Of a stretch of DNA of 64,000 nucleotides, positions 1-6,367 are shown in pieces. Source of the stretch: Microbacterium trichothecenolyticum. GTDB lineage: Bacteria; Actinomycetota; Actinomycetes; Actinomycetales; Microbacteriaceae. A program made the translations under genes and the position numbers. The notes under the pieces were generated by a model that saw only the letters and a program-made list of their open reading frames with translations, was not told the DNA's origin and searched no databases. The DNA lies in assembly GCF_030818955.1 (NCBI RefSeq), contig NZ_JAUTBF010000001.1, forward strand, positions 2,418,001 through 2,482,000. The letters are read 5' to 3'. Numbering within the stretch: position 1 is the stretch's first letter; each line of letters starts with the position of its first letter.

Positions 1-1
1 C

Positions 2-625
2 CTCGTCGCCGAGCGTGCCCACGACAGGCTGGGGATCCGCGTGTCGCAGGCGCTCATCCTCCCCCTCGCCGATCACCTGGCCTTCGCGATCGACCGCGTC
101 CGGCGCGGGATCGAGATGGACTACCCCCTGCGCTGGGAGGTGTCGCAGCTGTACCCCCGCGAGGTGGCGGTCGGGCGCGAGGCGGTGGATCTCGCCGCCG
201 CGCGCCTGGGTGTCGTGCTCCCGGCCGACGAGGCGATCTCGTTCGCGCTGCATTTCGTCAACGCCGCGTTCGCCTCGGAGGGCATGGCCCCCACCATCCA
301 CATGACCGAGCGCATCGGCCGGGTGCTGGAGGTGGTGTCGCAGTCGATGGGGGTGACCCTGGATGCCGAGTCGATGAACGTCGCGCGCTTCGTCACGCAC
401 CTGCGCTACCTCTTCGTGCGCCTGGACGCCGACGCCTTGTTCGACGACCCTTCCGCCGAGCTGCTCGGCGGCATCCGCGCCTCGCATCCCGCCGCGTACG
501 CCTGCGCGCAGCGCGTGCGCTACCTGCTCGAGATGGGCGGGGCGCGCCTCACCGAGGACGAGGTGCTCTACCTGGCGCTGCACGTGGCGCGGGTCACCAC
601 GCGCGCCGAGACGCGCACCGACTGA
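2..625 (+). CDS. PRD-domain transcriptional antiterminator (BglG/LicT type), 5' truncated by window
   Basis: Only the C-terminal part is present; the frame is open to base 2. Two PTS-regulation domains can be read. PRD1 holds a conserved His in LADHLAFAI and a second in the FALHFVNAAF stretch. PRD2 has THLRYLFVR and ends with LYLALHVARV. These histidines are the sites that PTS proteins phosphorylate in BglG/LicT-family RNA-binding antiterminators, which let transcription read through a terminator ahead of PTS sugar genes. The N-terminal RNA-binding domain and the presumed PTS partners lie to the left of the window. The gene ends in TGA and is followed by a hairpin shared with the convergent gene. 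Family assignment is firm; the sugar is not visible. Confidence 0.85.
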   Translation, partial: LVAERAHDRLGIRVSQALILPLADHLAFAIDRVRRGIEMDYPLRWEVSQLYPREVAVGREAVDLAAARLGVVLPADEAISFALHFVNAAFASEGMAPTIHMTERIGRVLEVVSQSMGVTLDAESMNVARFVTHLRYLFVRLDADALFDDPSAELLGGIRASHPAAYACAQRVRYLLEMGGARLTEDEVLYLALHVARVTTRAETRTD

Positions 626-686
626 GGGGCGCTCTGCGCGGCACCACGGCGCGCGCGGGAGCGAAGCGGGCACACCGACGAACGCG

Positions 687-722
687 GTCGGGTGCCGGCG
701 GATCACTCCGCCGACACCCGAC
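687..722. terminator. Bidirectional hairpin between convergent genes
   Basis: A 16-bp stem (687-702 with 707-722) with one mismatch and a 4-base loop lies between the stop of the PRD gene and the stop of the convergent secreted-protein gene. There is no T-tract, as is common for GC-rich actinobacterial terminators. Confidence 0.6.
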
Positions 723-736
723 CTGCTCCCGAGCGC

Positions 737-1279
737 TCAGGCCGCGGCGACGGTGATGTCGAAGGTGGTGCGCTGGCCGTCGGCGCCGGCGATCCAGCCC
801 TTCGTGGCGCCGGCCTTTCCGGCGGAGAATGCCGCGTTCAGCGAGACCTCGTCGTCGTCGGGGCTGAGGACGGCGGCGTCGAAGTGCGCCACGCTGTCGT
901 CGTCGGAGCCGCCGGTGCCGGTGAAGGCGCCGCCGTTGTCGGCGTCGAGGACGACGACCAGCGTCTGCCCGACCTGCAGGGTCACCGGGCCCTTGGCGAG
1001 GTCGGCCGGGGTGAGCATCAGCGGGGCGGGCATGCCGCCGAGGACGACGCCGTCGGCGTCGGGGGCCTCGTCCGCATCGCCGGCCGGGGCGGGCACGCCG
1101 TCGATGTAGGTGTCGCTCTGCGGGGCGGGCACGCCGTCGACGTAGGTGTCGCTCTGCGGGGTGGGCACGCCGTCGACGAACGTGTCGCTCTGCGGGGCGG
1201 CGAACGCAGCTGCTCCGCCGGTCATCAGACCCACGGCGAGGATCGAGGCGGTCACAGCGGAGAGGGTACGAATGCGCAT
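737..1279 (-). CDS. Secreted repeat protein A (paralogue of the 3901-4347 product)
   Basis: A 180-residue exported protein of unknown function. ATG at 1279 is chosen because GAAAGG sits 8 bases upstream; a GTG at 1288 is in frame but lacks this spacing. It has an Arg start, a hydrophobic core and an AFA-AP cleavage-like site, so a Sec signal peptide. The mature N-terminus has three 12-residue tandem repeats of the type PQSDTYVDGVPA, then an acidic linker, then a domain with LTPADLAKGPVTLQVGQ, FTGTGGSDDDSV and GWIAGADGQRTTFDITV. That domain is shared with the paralogue at 3901-4347 and looks like a small beta-sandwich (inference). The upstream promoter matches those of the ECF gene and the paralogue, so it is probably part of that regulon. 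I recognise no named family. Confidence 0.75.
   Translation of the reverse strand: MRIRTLSAVTASILAVGLMTGGAAAFAAPQSDTFVDGVPTPQSDTYVDGVPAPQSDTYIDGVPAPAGDADEAPDADGVVLGGMPAPLMLTPADLAKGPVTLQVGQTLVVVLDADNGGAFTGTGGSDDDSVAHFDAAVLSPDDDEVSLNAAFSAGKAGATKGWIAGADGQRTTFDITVAAA
1086..1193 (-). repeat. Three 36-bp tandem repeats inside secreted protein A
   Basis: Units 1086-1121, 1122-1157 and 1158-1193 are near-identical and in frame, each encoding a 12-residue PQSDT(Y/F)(V/I)DGVP(A/T) unit. The paralogue has a single degenerate unit, so the copies here probably arose by recent duplication. Confidence 0.9.
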
Positions 1280-1304
1280 GAGCTGCACCTTTCAGTCGAC
1301 GCCG

Positions 1305-1320
1305 CAGCCCGTTCCGGGTG
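1305..1320 (-). promoter_or_regulatory. Conserved leader motif ahead of secreted protein A
   Basis: The plus-strand string CCCGTTCCGG at 1308-1317 recurs at 4375-4384, at a similar distance before the start of the paralogue. In the mRNA it gives a small CCCG-GAA-CGGG stem-loop in the 5' leader. Its role is unknown; it may just be retained duplication. Confidence 0.4.
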
Positions 1321-1348
1321 AACGAGCGATCATCGCGGCCTGTACCCC

Positions 1349-1378
1349 TTCATGGCCGGCACCCCCCGAGGCCTTTCA
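1349..1378 (-). promoter_or_regulatory. Candidate ECF promoter for secreted protein A
   Basis: Read on the minus strand: TGAAAG (1378-1373), an 18-base spacer, then CATGAA (1354-1349). An A6 tract (complement of 1392-1397) lies about 13 bases upstream, like an UP element. The same layout occurs at 4415-4444 and 4477-4505, next to the ECF sigma gene. Confidence 0.6.
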
Positions 1379-1417
1379 CCTCGGACGGAACTTTTTTCGG
1401 AGATGTTCCACGGCGCG

Positions 1418-3898
1418 TCACACCGTCGAGGTCGACGACCGACGCGACGTCCGCATGCGCACCGCCAGACGTGCCGCGCCGGCGAGGCTCAGCCCAGGGA
1501 CATAGCAGCGGAGGAGGGCGAGGGCGATCGCCGGGAGATGGATGGCATCGGGGTAGACGACCCACAGGGGGCAGAACTGCGGCTGGAACTTGTTCTTGAA
1601 GTGCGCCAGCGAGCGGAAGCCGTACGCGGGCTCGAGCGCGCCGCTCAGCGTTTCCAGGAACCGGTCGACGGCCGAGAGATCTCCGGTGTCGCCGCCGCGG
1701 TGGGGAGCCAGCGGCGACCCCGACAGGCTCAGCAGCGTGCAGCCGTCCGCCCGCAACTGCTCGACCACCGCCCCGATGAGGAACTCCATGATCCCGTTCA
1801 TGGCGTCGTGGCGTCGGCGCATGACATCCAGGGCGTAGCCCGTCAGCCCCTCTTCGCCGAAGACGGGGATCCATGTCGTGACCGCGACGATCCGTTCCGA
1901 TGCATCGCGGGCGAGCATCAACCGCGCCGCCGGGTCGGCCGCCTCATCGACGGTGCCGAGGGTGAAGCCCATCTCGGGGATCGACTTGTCGGCGACCCAG
2001 GCCTCGGAGATCTCGCGGATCTGCACGCGGTCGACGAGCGTGAGCGCACTCCACGACACCCACTGCGCCCGGACGCCCTCCCGGTGCGCGCGGTTGGTGG
2101 CCGTGCGGACGTCTTGCCGCTTCTTTCCCGCGGGAGTCCACGTTCGCGGGTCGAGGACGGCCTCGTCGGCCACCCGTGTCCGCCGCCACTGCAGTGCGTC
2201 GAGCGCCGTGGCCGCGGCATCGTCGACGCTGTAGAAGACCGGGATCCATCCGTTGTCGCCGCAGAACTCCACGAACGCCGCCCCGATCTCTTCGCGACAT
2301 CGATCGGCGCCGAAAGCGCCGCCCAGCGTCACCGCCACGCCCCCGTGCAGACGGTAGGCGAAGCCGGCATCCGCTTCCCCGGCGAACCAGTACGTATTGC
2401 CGGGCCAGGTGGCCATGAAGCCCAGGGAACCGCAGCCGCGCTGCAGCATCTCCCGTGCCCGCACGCGATCTTCCGCGCCCTGCACGGATGACCGGCTGAA
2501 CACCAACCGTGCGGTCGCCGCCACGCACACCGTCCAGAAGACGGCGGACGGCAGATACCAGAGGGCCTGCGACACGGCGGTCGTGGGGACGGCGTGCACC
2601 CATCCGCCGGGCAGGAGCGAGGGCGGCAGCAGCCGCAGGGGGACGTCGCGCAGCAGCTCGCCCACCGTCGGCCGTGGCGAGAAGTCCGCCGCAGCGAGCA
2701 GTCCGCCCGCGAGCGACAGCACCGACACCGTTGCGGCCCCGATCGAGATCGACGCGAAGAACGAGCCGACGGCGCTCGTCGTCGGCGGGACCGACACCGA
2801 GCGGCGGCACACGAAGAGCGTCACGGCCACACCGAGGGGGACCAGGGCTGCCGCGAGGAGGCCCACCAGGGACTGCCACGCCCCCGACGCGTCGGTACCC
2901 CGGACCTGGGCGAGCAGAGCGAGCATGTCCGGTTCCGAGACGACGAAGAGAGCGGTCATCCCCGCGAACACGAGCAGGTTGACCGTGATGGCCACGCCCA
3001 GAGCGGCCAGCCGACCGCGGAGAATGCCCCACGCGGCGACCAGGAGGACGACGAGCGGAAGGGCGGCGATCCACCCGGCGCTCGGCTGAAGCTCGTGGTA
3101 GCTCGCCGCGTCGGGACAGGGGACGATCGTCGAGCCCGCCGCACACGTCACCGCATCGGCGACGACCAGCGGATCGTACGACAGCCATCCGTAGACGGAG
3201 AGCAGTCCGGCGCCACTGCCCCAGAGGGTGGCGACGATCGGCCCCACCGCGGTGATCGCCGTCAGAGCGCACAGCAGGACACGGACCTCGTGATGCGAGC
3301 TGCGCTGCCCTCGCATTCCGGCTCTCCGGCCCCCGAGGAGCACCCCTGCGCCGAGCCCTACCGGGAGAGCGAGCAGCGAGAACAGGTCGCTCGCCGACGC
3401 CGCATAAAGGAACACCGTCACCGCCGACACCAGACACGCCCCCCGGACGCGGCGACGCCACAGGGCACCCGTGAAGCAGCTCGCGGCCATCGCCACAGCC
3501 AGGAGCGCGGGGACGGGGGTCGCCCCCGTGGCCGGCGACTCGCCGAGCGGGATGGCGGGGAAGAGGTTCGTCTCCCACCCCCCGACGGCCAGACCCGCCG
3601 CCGACGTGACGACGCCCCCGCAGGCGTAGGCGAACAGCATGCGTGCGCCTCCCATGAGGCGTTCGGCCCATCCGCACACGAGCACGACGGCGATCACGAC
3701 GACGGGAAGCGTCGCGGGATCGTCCACCCGGGCGAGGGTCAGCACGATCGCGCGGAGGTCGTAGACGCTCGCGCCTCGGAAGGCGCCCGCGTTCATGGAG
3801 ACCACGCTGACCGCGATGACGATGGCAGCGAGGGTGAGAGTGGCGAAGGGAAGGGACCGCCGACGGTCCGTGGTCACCGCGACGAGCGTGGACCCCAC
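1418..3898 (-). CDS. MprF-like membrane protein with C-terminal DUF2156 aminoacyl-phosphatidylglycerol synthase domain
   Basis: An 826-residue protein. Roughly residues 1-450 form many hydrophobic segments, consistent with a polytopic membrane domain. From about 470 to the end is a soluble region with features of the DUF2156/MprF catalytic domain (GSLGFMATWPGNTYWFAG, GGAFGADRCREEIGAAFVEFC, RRRHDAMNGIMEFLI, FKNKFQPQFCPLWVVY). Family members move lysine or another amino acid from tRNA to membrane phosphatidylglycerol, lowering surface charge and sensitivity to cationic peptides. The GTG start at 3898 lies two bases after the TGA of the upstream secreted-protein gene and has no Shine-Dalgarno, suggesting translational coupling. 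The ECF promoter ahead of that gene should therefore drive both. Amino-acid specificity cannot be read. Confidence 0.8.
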   Translation of the reverse strand: MGSTLVAVTTDRRRSLPFATLTLAAIVIAVSVVSMNAGAFRGASVYDLRAIVLTLARVDDPATLPVVVIAVVLVCGWAERLMGGARMLFAYACGGVVTSAAGLAVGGWETNLFPAIPLGESPATGATPVPALLAVAMAASCFTGALWRRRVRGACLVSAVTVFLYAASASDLFSLLALPVGLGAGVLLGGRRAGMRGQRSSHHEVRVLLCALTAITAVGPIVATLWGSGAGLLSVYGWLSYDPLVVADAVTCAAGSTIVPCPDAASYHELQPSAGWIAALPLVVLLVAAWGILRGRLAALGVAITVNLLVFAGMTALFVVSEPDMLALLAQVRGTDASGAWQSLVGLLAAALVPLGVAVTLFVCRRSVSVPPTTSAVGSFFASISIGAATVSVLSLAGGLLAAADFSPRPTVGELLRDVPLRLLPPSLLPGGWVHAVPTTAVSQALWYLPSAVFWTVCVAATARLVFSRSSVQGAEDRVRAREMLQRGCGSLGFMATWPGNTYWFAGEADAGFAYRLHGGVAVTLGGAFGADRCREEIGAAFVEFCGDNGWIPVFYSVDDAAATALDALQWRRTRVADEAVLDPRTWTPAGKKRQDVRTATNRAHREGVRAQWVSWSALTLVDRVQIREISEAWVADKSIPEMGFTLGTVDEAADPAARLMLARDASERIVAVTTWIPVFGEEGLTGYALDVMRRRHDAMNGIMEFLIGAVVEQLRADGCTLLSLSGSPLAPHRGGDTGDLSAVDRFLETLSGALEPAYGFRSLAHFKNKFQPQFCPLWVVYPDAIHLPAIALALLRCYVPGLSLAGAARLAVRMRTSRRSSTSTV

Positions 3899-3900
3899 GC

Positions 3901-4347
3901 TCAGGAGGTTGCGACGGTGACGTCGAAGCTCACGCGCTGGCCGTCGGGTCCCGAGACCCAGGCTGTGGTCGTGCCGGGCTTGTGGGCGAAGAAGGAGGCG
4001 TCGTCGGTGGCGTCGGCCGCTTCGAATTGGACGATGCCGTCGTCGCTGGATCCGCCCGTGCCCGTGAAGGTCCGGCCCTGGGGCGCGTCGGAGACGACGA
4101 GGAGGATCTGGCCCGGCTGCAGCGTCACGGGCCCTGCGGCCAACTGGTTCGGGGTGAGGATCAACGGGGCGGAGGGGGCATCGATCGCGTCGTCTGCGGG
4201 GGCGGGGACGGTATCGATGTAGGTGTTGTCGTGTGGGGCGACGGCGTTTTGGAGCGCGGCGACGGCGGTGCCGCCGATGAACCCCAGGCCGCCGATGAAG
4301 ATCACAGCGGTGGCGGCGGTCAGTGCGGTCAGGGTCTTGATGTTCAT
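3901..4347 (-). CDS. Secreted repeat protein B (paralogue of the 737-1279 product)
   Basis: A 148-residue exported protein starting at ATG 4347 (MNIKTLTALTAATA), with an AAGG eight bases upstream. It has a long hydrophobic signal segment, one copy of the DTYIDTVPAPA unit, then the same C-terminal domain as protein A (LTPNQLAAGPVTLQPGQ, FTGTGGSSDDGIVQF, AWVSGPDGQRVSFDVTV). It is the first gene of a two-gene unit with the MprF-like gene and is divergent from the ECF sigma gene. Its promoter shares the TGAAAG-N18-CATGR pattern. Function is unknown; location and co-regulation suggest an envelope-stress role outside the membrane. Confidence 0.75.
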   Translation of the reverse strand: MNIKTLTALTAATAVIFIGGLGFIGGTAVAALQNAVAPHDNTYIDTVPAPADDAIDAPSAPLILTPNQLAAGPVTLQPGQILLVVSDAPQGRTFTGTGGSSDDGIVQFEAADATDDASFFAHKPGTTTAWVSGPDGQRVSFDVTVATS

Positions 4348-4374
4348 GGGAGGGGCCTTATCTCTCAGCTGCGG

Positions 4375-4384
4375 CCCGTTCCGG
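4375..4384 (-). promoter_or_regulatory. Conserved leader motif ahead of secreted protein B
   Basis: CCCGTTCCGG on the plus strand, identical to 1308-1317, about 30 bases upstream of the start codon. See the matching entry for secreted protein A. Confidence 0.4.
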
Positions 4385-4414
4385 TGAGCGGGCGGTCGGC
4401 GCAGCGTCGTTGTG

Positions 4415-4444
4415 TCCATGGCCACCACCGCGCCGGACCTTTCA
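4415..4444 (-). promoter_or_regulatory. Candidate ECF promoter for secreted protein B and the MprF-like gene
   Basis: Minus strand: TGAAAG (4444-4439), 18-base spacer, CATGGA (4420-4415), with an A7 tract (complement of 4457-4463) about 13 bases upstream. It is back to back with the promoter at 4477-4505; the same A/T tract sits symmetrically between them. Confidence 0.6.
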
Positions 4445-4476
4445 TGTCGCCGAACATTTTTTTCGACGATTCGAGG

Positions 4477-4505
4477 TGAAAGCATCGCCCGAGCCCGGAC
4501 ATGAT
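4477..4505 (+). promoter_or_regulatory. Candidate autoregulated promoter of the ECF sigma gene
   Basis: TGAAAG at 4477-4482, 17-base spacer, CATGAT at 4500-4505, and a T7 tract at 4457-4463 about 13 bases upstream. The expected transcription start falls around 4511-4513, right at the GTG at 4512. Confidence 0.55.
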
Positions 4506-4511
4506 GATTTC

Positions 4512-5054
4512 GTGCACACACTTCCGATGGAACGCTCCCGAGCGTACGAATCGCTCGTACGAACGCACGGCGATGCGGTCCTCCGCTTCCTTCGTCGACG
4601 AATCGATCCGCAGACCGCGGACGATGTCTTCTCCGAGACGATGCTGATCGTCTGGAGACGGTTCGACGATGTGCCCGAGGAACCCCTGCCGTGGCTGTAC
4701 GTCACCGCGCGCAACTGCCTGCGAAACGCCGAGCGTTCCGCACGGAGGCAGTGGCGGGTGGCGGAGCGGATCATCACCGTCGACCCACCGACCGACACCG
4801 TGGACCCCGGCCCGGAGGAGGATCCGCGTGCCGACTGCCTGCGCGCGGCCCTGGCCCGCCTGTCGGCCACCGACGCCGAGGTCCTGCGCCTGTGGGCGTG
4901 GGAAGAACTCGGACCGCCCGAGATCGCGACGATCCTGGACATCACGACCAACGCGGCCACGATCCGCCTGCATCGAGCCAAGAAGAAACTGCGACAAGAG
5001 ATGGAAGCACCACGCCGACCAACCGGCACCACCACGAAAGGGGGAGAGCGATGA
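4512..5054 (+). CDS. ECF-family RNA polymerase sigma factor
   Basis: A protein of about 180 residues with a sigma-70 region 2 (YESLVRTHGDAVLRFLRRR, then DDVFSETMLIVWRR) and a region 4 helix-turn-helix (LSATDAEVLRLWAWEELGPPEIATILDITTNAATIRLHRAKKKLRQ). Linker and length fit ECF sigma factors. The start is uncertain: no Shine-Dalgarno precedes either GTG 4512 or ATG 4527. I chose GTG 4512 because it coincides with the transcription start expected from the promoter at 4477-4505, which would make the mRNA leaderless; ATG 4527 begins closer to region 2. The gene ends in an ATGA overlap with the anti-sigma-like gene. It likely transcribes itself and the two secreted-protein units. Confidence 0.85.
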   Translation: MHTLPMERSRAYESLVRTHGDAVLRFLRRRIDPQTADDVFSETMLIVWRRFDDVPEEPLPWLYVTARNCLRNAERSARRQWRVAERIITVDPPTDTVDPGPEEDPRADCLRAALARLSATDAEVLRLWAWEELGPPEIATILDITTNAATIRLHRAKKKLRQEMEAPRRPTGTTTKGGER

Positions 5055-5626
5055 ACGACGATGACCTGAGGGCCCTGATGCGCCAGGCGGACCCGAGCGC
5101 GGGCGACCCGCGCCTGGACGATGCCCGGATCCGGCGCATCGTGGCCGCCGCGGAGCGCGACGACCTCGCCGGCAACACCGCGACCGCCCCCCGCCACCGG
5201 CGGCGTCTGTTCGCCGGGGTCTCCCTCGGAGCCGCCGCAACAGCCGGGGCGGCTGCCCTGATCGCCGGCCTCGTCGCCACGCCCGCCATCCAAGCCCCCG
5301 GCCCCGGCCCCGACGAGACCCCCGCCGCGTGCCAGGCACCGACCGTGGCGAGCCTGCAAGAATTCGACACTGCCTACGAAGCCACCGCCACAGCCGTCAC
5401 CGGCGAGAACGTCACCCTCACCGTCACCGAGGTGTTCGCCGGCACCCCCGGCACGACGTTGACCGTCGAACAGGTGCAGGAAGACACCGGCGTGCTGTTC
5501 ACCGCCGGCCAGACGTACCTCGTCGCCGCAACGGACGACTTCATCTCACCCTGCGACAGCGGCCCCGCAACGGACGCGCTGCGACAGCTCTACACCACCG
5601 CATTCGGGACGTCCTCGAACGGCTGA
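5051..5626 (+). CDS. Membrane anti-sigma-like protein with NTR-like extracytoplasmic domain
   Basis: A 191-residue protein, translationally coupled to the ECF gene by the ATGA at 5051-5054. A short charged cytoplasmic N-terminus (residues 1 to about 52, including DDARIRRIVAAAERDD) is followed by one membrane segment (about 53-80) and an exported domain. That domain has CQAPTV near its start, VTLTVTEVFAGTPGTTLTVEQV, TAGQTYLVAATDDFISPC and ALRQLYTTAFG. The pattern resembles the NTR/TIMP-like fold found in some actinobacterial secreted proteins (inference from spacing and motifs). The layout and coupling are those of a single-pass anti-sigma factor; no zinc HxxxCxxC motif is present, so it is not the ZAS type. 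A hairpin follows the stop. Confidence 0.65.
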   Translation: MNDDDLRALMRQADPSAGDPRLDDARIRRIVAAAERDDLAGNTATAPRHRRRLFAGVSLGAAATAGAAALIAGLVATPAIQAPGPGPDETPAACQAPTVASLQEFDTAYEATATAVTGENVTLTVTEVFAGTPGTTLTVEQVQEDTGVLFTAGQTYLVAATDDFISPCDSGPATDALRQLYTTAFGTSSNG

Positions 5627-5631
5627 TCGCT

Positions 5632-5659
5632 GCAGGCCGGGGCCCGCGCCCCGGCCTGC
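5632..5659 (+). terminator. Strong hairpin after the ECF/anti-sigma operon
   Basis: A perfect 12-bp stem (5632-5643 with 5648-5659) with a 4-base loop starts 6 bases after the anti-sigma stop. The MarR gene converges on the same side, so it may serve both directions. Confidence 0.75.
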
Positions 5660-5711
5660 GGTCACAACTCCCGAGGGATCGCGACGCGGCCAGAACGTCG
5701 ACGACGTCTCT

Positions 5712-6260
5712 TCAGCGCTCTGCCCCGCCGCGATCTTGCACGGGCTCACCCGTGTCTTCGGCGGACGCGTTCTCGCTCCCGGGGCCCTGAGAGATGTAGT
5801 CGTCGGTGGCATCCCTCATCGCCATCAGCACCGCCGAGAACTCGGCGAGGAACGCCGGCGAGTGCGCGGCGAGCATCGCGTCGAGGCGCCGCCCGAGAGG
5901 CGCGAAGAACTCATCGGCCAGCCGCTGGACCTCGGGTGTCGAATGCAGGGTCACGACCCGCCGATCCGCCTGCGTGCGGCTGCGGGTCACATGGCCGACC
6001 GCTTCGAGCCGGTTCAGAAGGGTCGAGGTGGCACCGAAGCTGAGTCCGATCTGGTCGCTCAGTCTCGCAGGCGACAGCGGCGTGCCGCGCTCTTCGGCCC
6101 CGAGGATCTCGATCATCGCCGCGGCGTCCGTGGAGTGCAGTCCGGCGTATGCGGCGAAGGCCCGCGCGACCTGCGCGTACGTCGCACCGTAGGCGCGGAG
6201 TGCGTCCGTGACCGAGGGCGAAACCGGGTCCGAAGAGTGAGCGGCGTCGTCGTCACCCAT
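5712..6260 (-). CDS. MarR-family transcriptional regulator
   Basis: A 182-residue winged-helix regulator. The core has LSPARLSDQIGLSFGATSTLLNRLEAVGHVTRSRTQADRRVVTL (recognition helix and wing with the DRR motif typical of MarR). An unusually acidic N-terminus (about 15 residues) and a polar C-terminal tail extend it beyond the usual 140-150 residues. ATG 6260 has GGAGGG just upstream. The gene is divergent from the MFS pump and FAD monooxygenase, and the shared region carries a perfect palindrome, so it is probably their repressor, released by a drug-like ligand. Confidence 0.85.
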   Translation of the reverse strand: MGDDDAAHSSDPVSPSVTDALRAYGATYAQVARAFAAYAGLHSTDAAAMIEILGAEERGTPLSPARLSDQIGLSFGATSTLLNRLEAVGHVTRSRTQADRRVVTLHSTPEVQRLADEFFAPLGRRLDAMLAAHSPAFLAEFSAVLMAMRDATDDYISQGPGSENASAEDTGEPVQDRGGAER

Positions 6261-6305
6261 GAAGCCCTCCGTTCCGGCATCCCGCGACCGGACTTGCAGG
6301 TTATC

Positions 6306-6317
6306 ACTTCATCAAGT
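6306..6317. promoter_or_regulatory. Inverted repeat in the MarR/MFS intergenic region
   Basis: ACTT-CATC-AAGT lies in the AT-rich divergent region upstream of the MarR and MFS genes. It is short, so only a weak operator candidate. Confidence 0.3.
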
Positions 6318-6335
6318 TATTCTCCCAAAGAACCA

Positions 6336-6348
6336 TTTCACTGTGAAA
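6336..6348. promoter_or_regulatory. Palindromic operator candidate TTTCAC-T-GTGAAA
   Basis: A perfect 6+1+6 palindrome sits 20 bases upstream of the MFS start codon, between the divergent MarR and MFS genes. Position and symmetry fit a MarR dimer site blocking MFS transcription. Confidence 0.6.
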
Positions 6349-6367
6349 CTATTTGAGGAGAGACACC

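Noticed and set aside
1392..1397. T6 tract as a terminator tail
   Set aside because: No stem precedes it in either direction; its equivalent at 4457-4463 recurs at the same distance from promoter-like strings, so an upstream promoter element is more likely.
2594..4222. Plus-strand open frame of about 540 codons opposite the MprF-like gene
   Set aside because: Low-complexity Arg/Glu/Asp-rich translation typical of high-GC antisense frames; the minus strand has clear domains.
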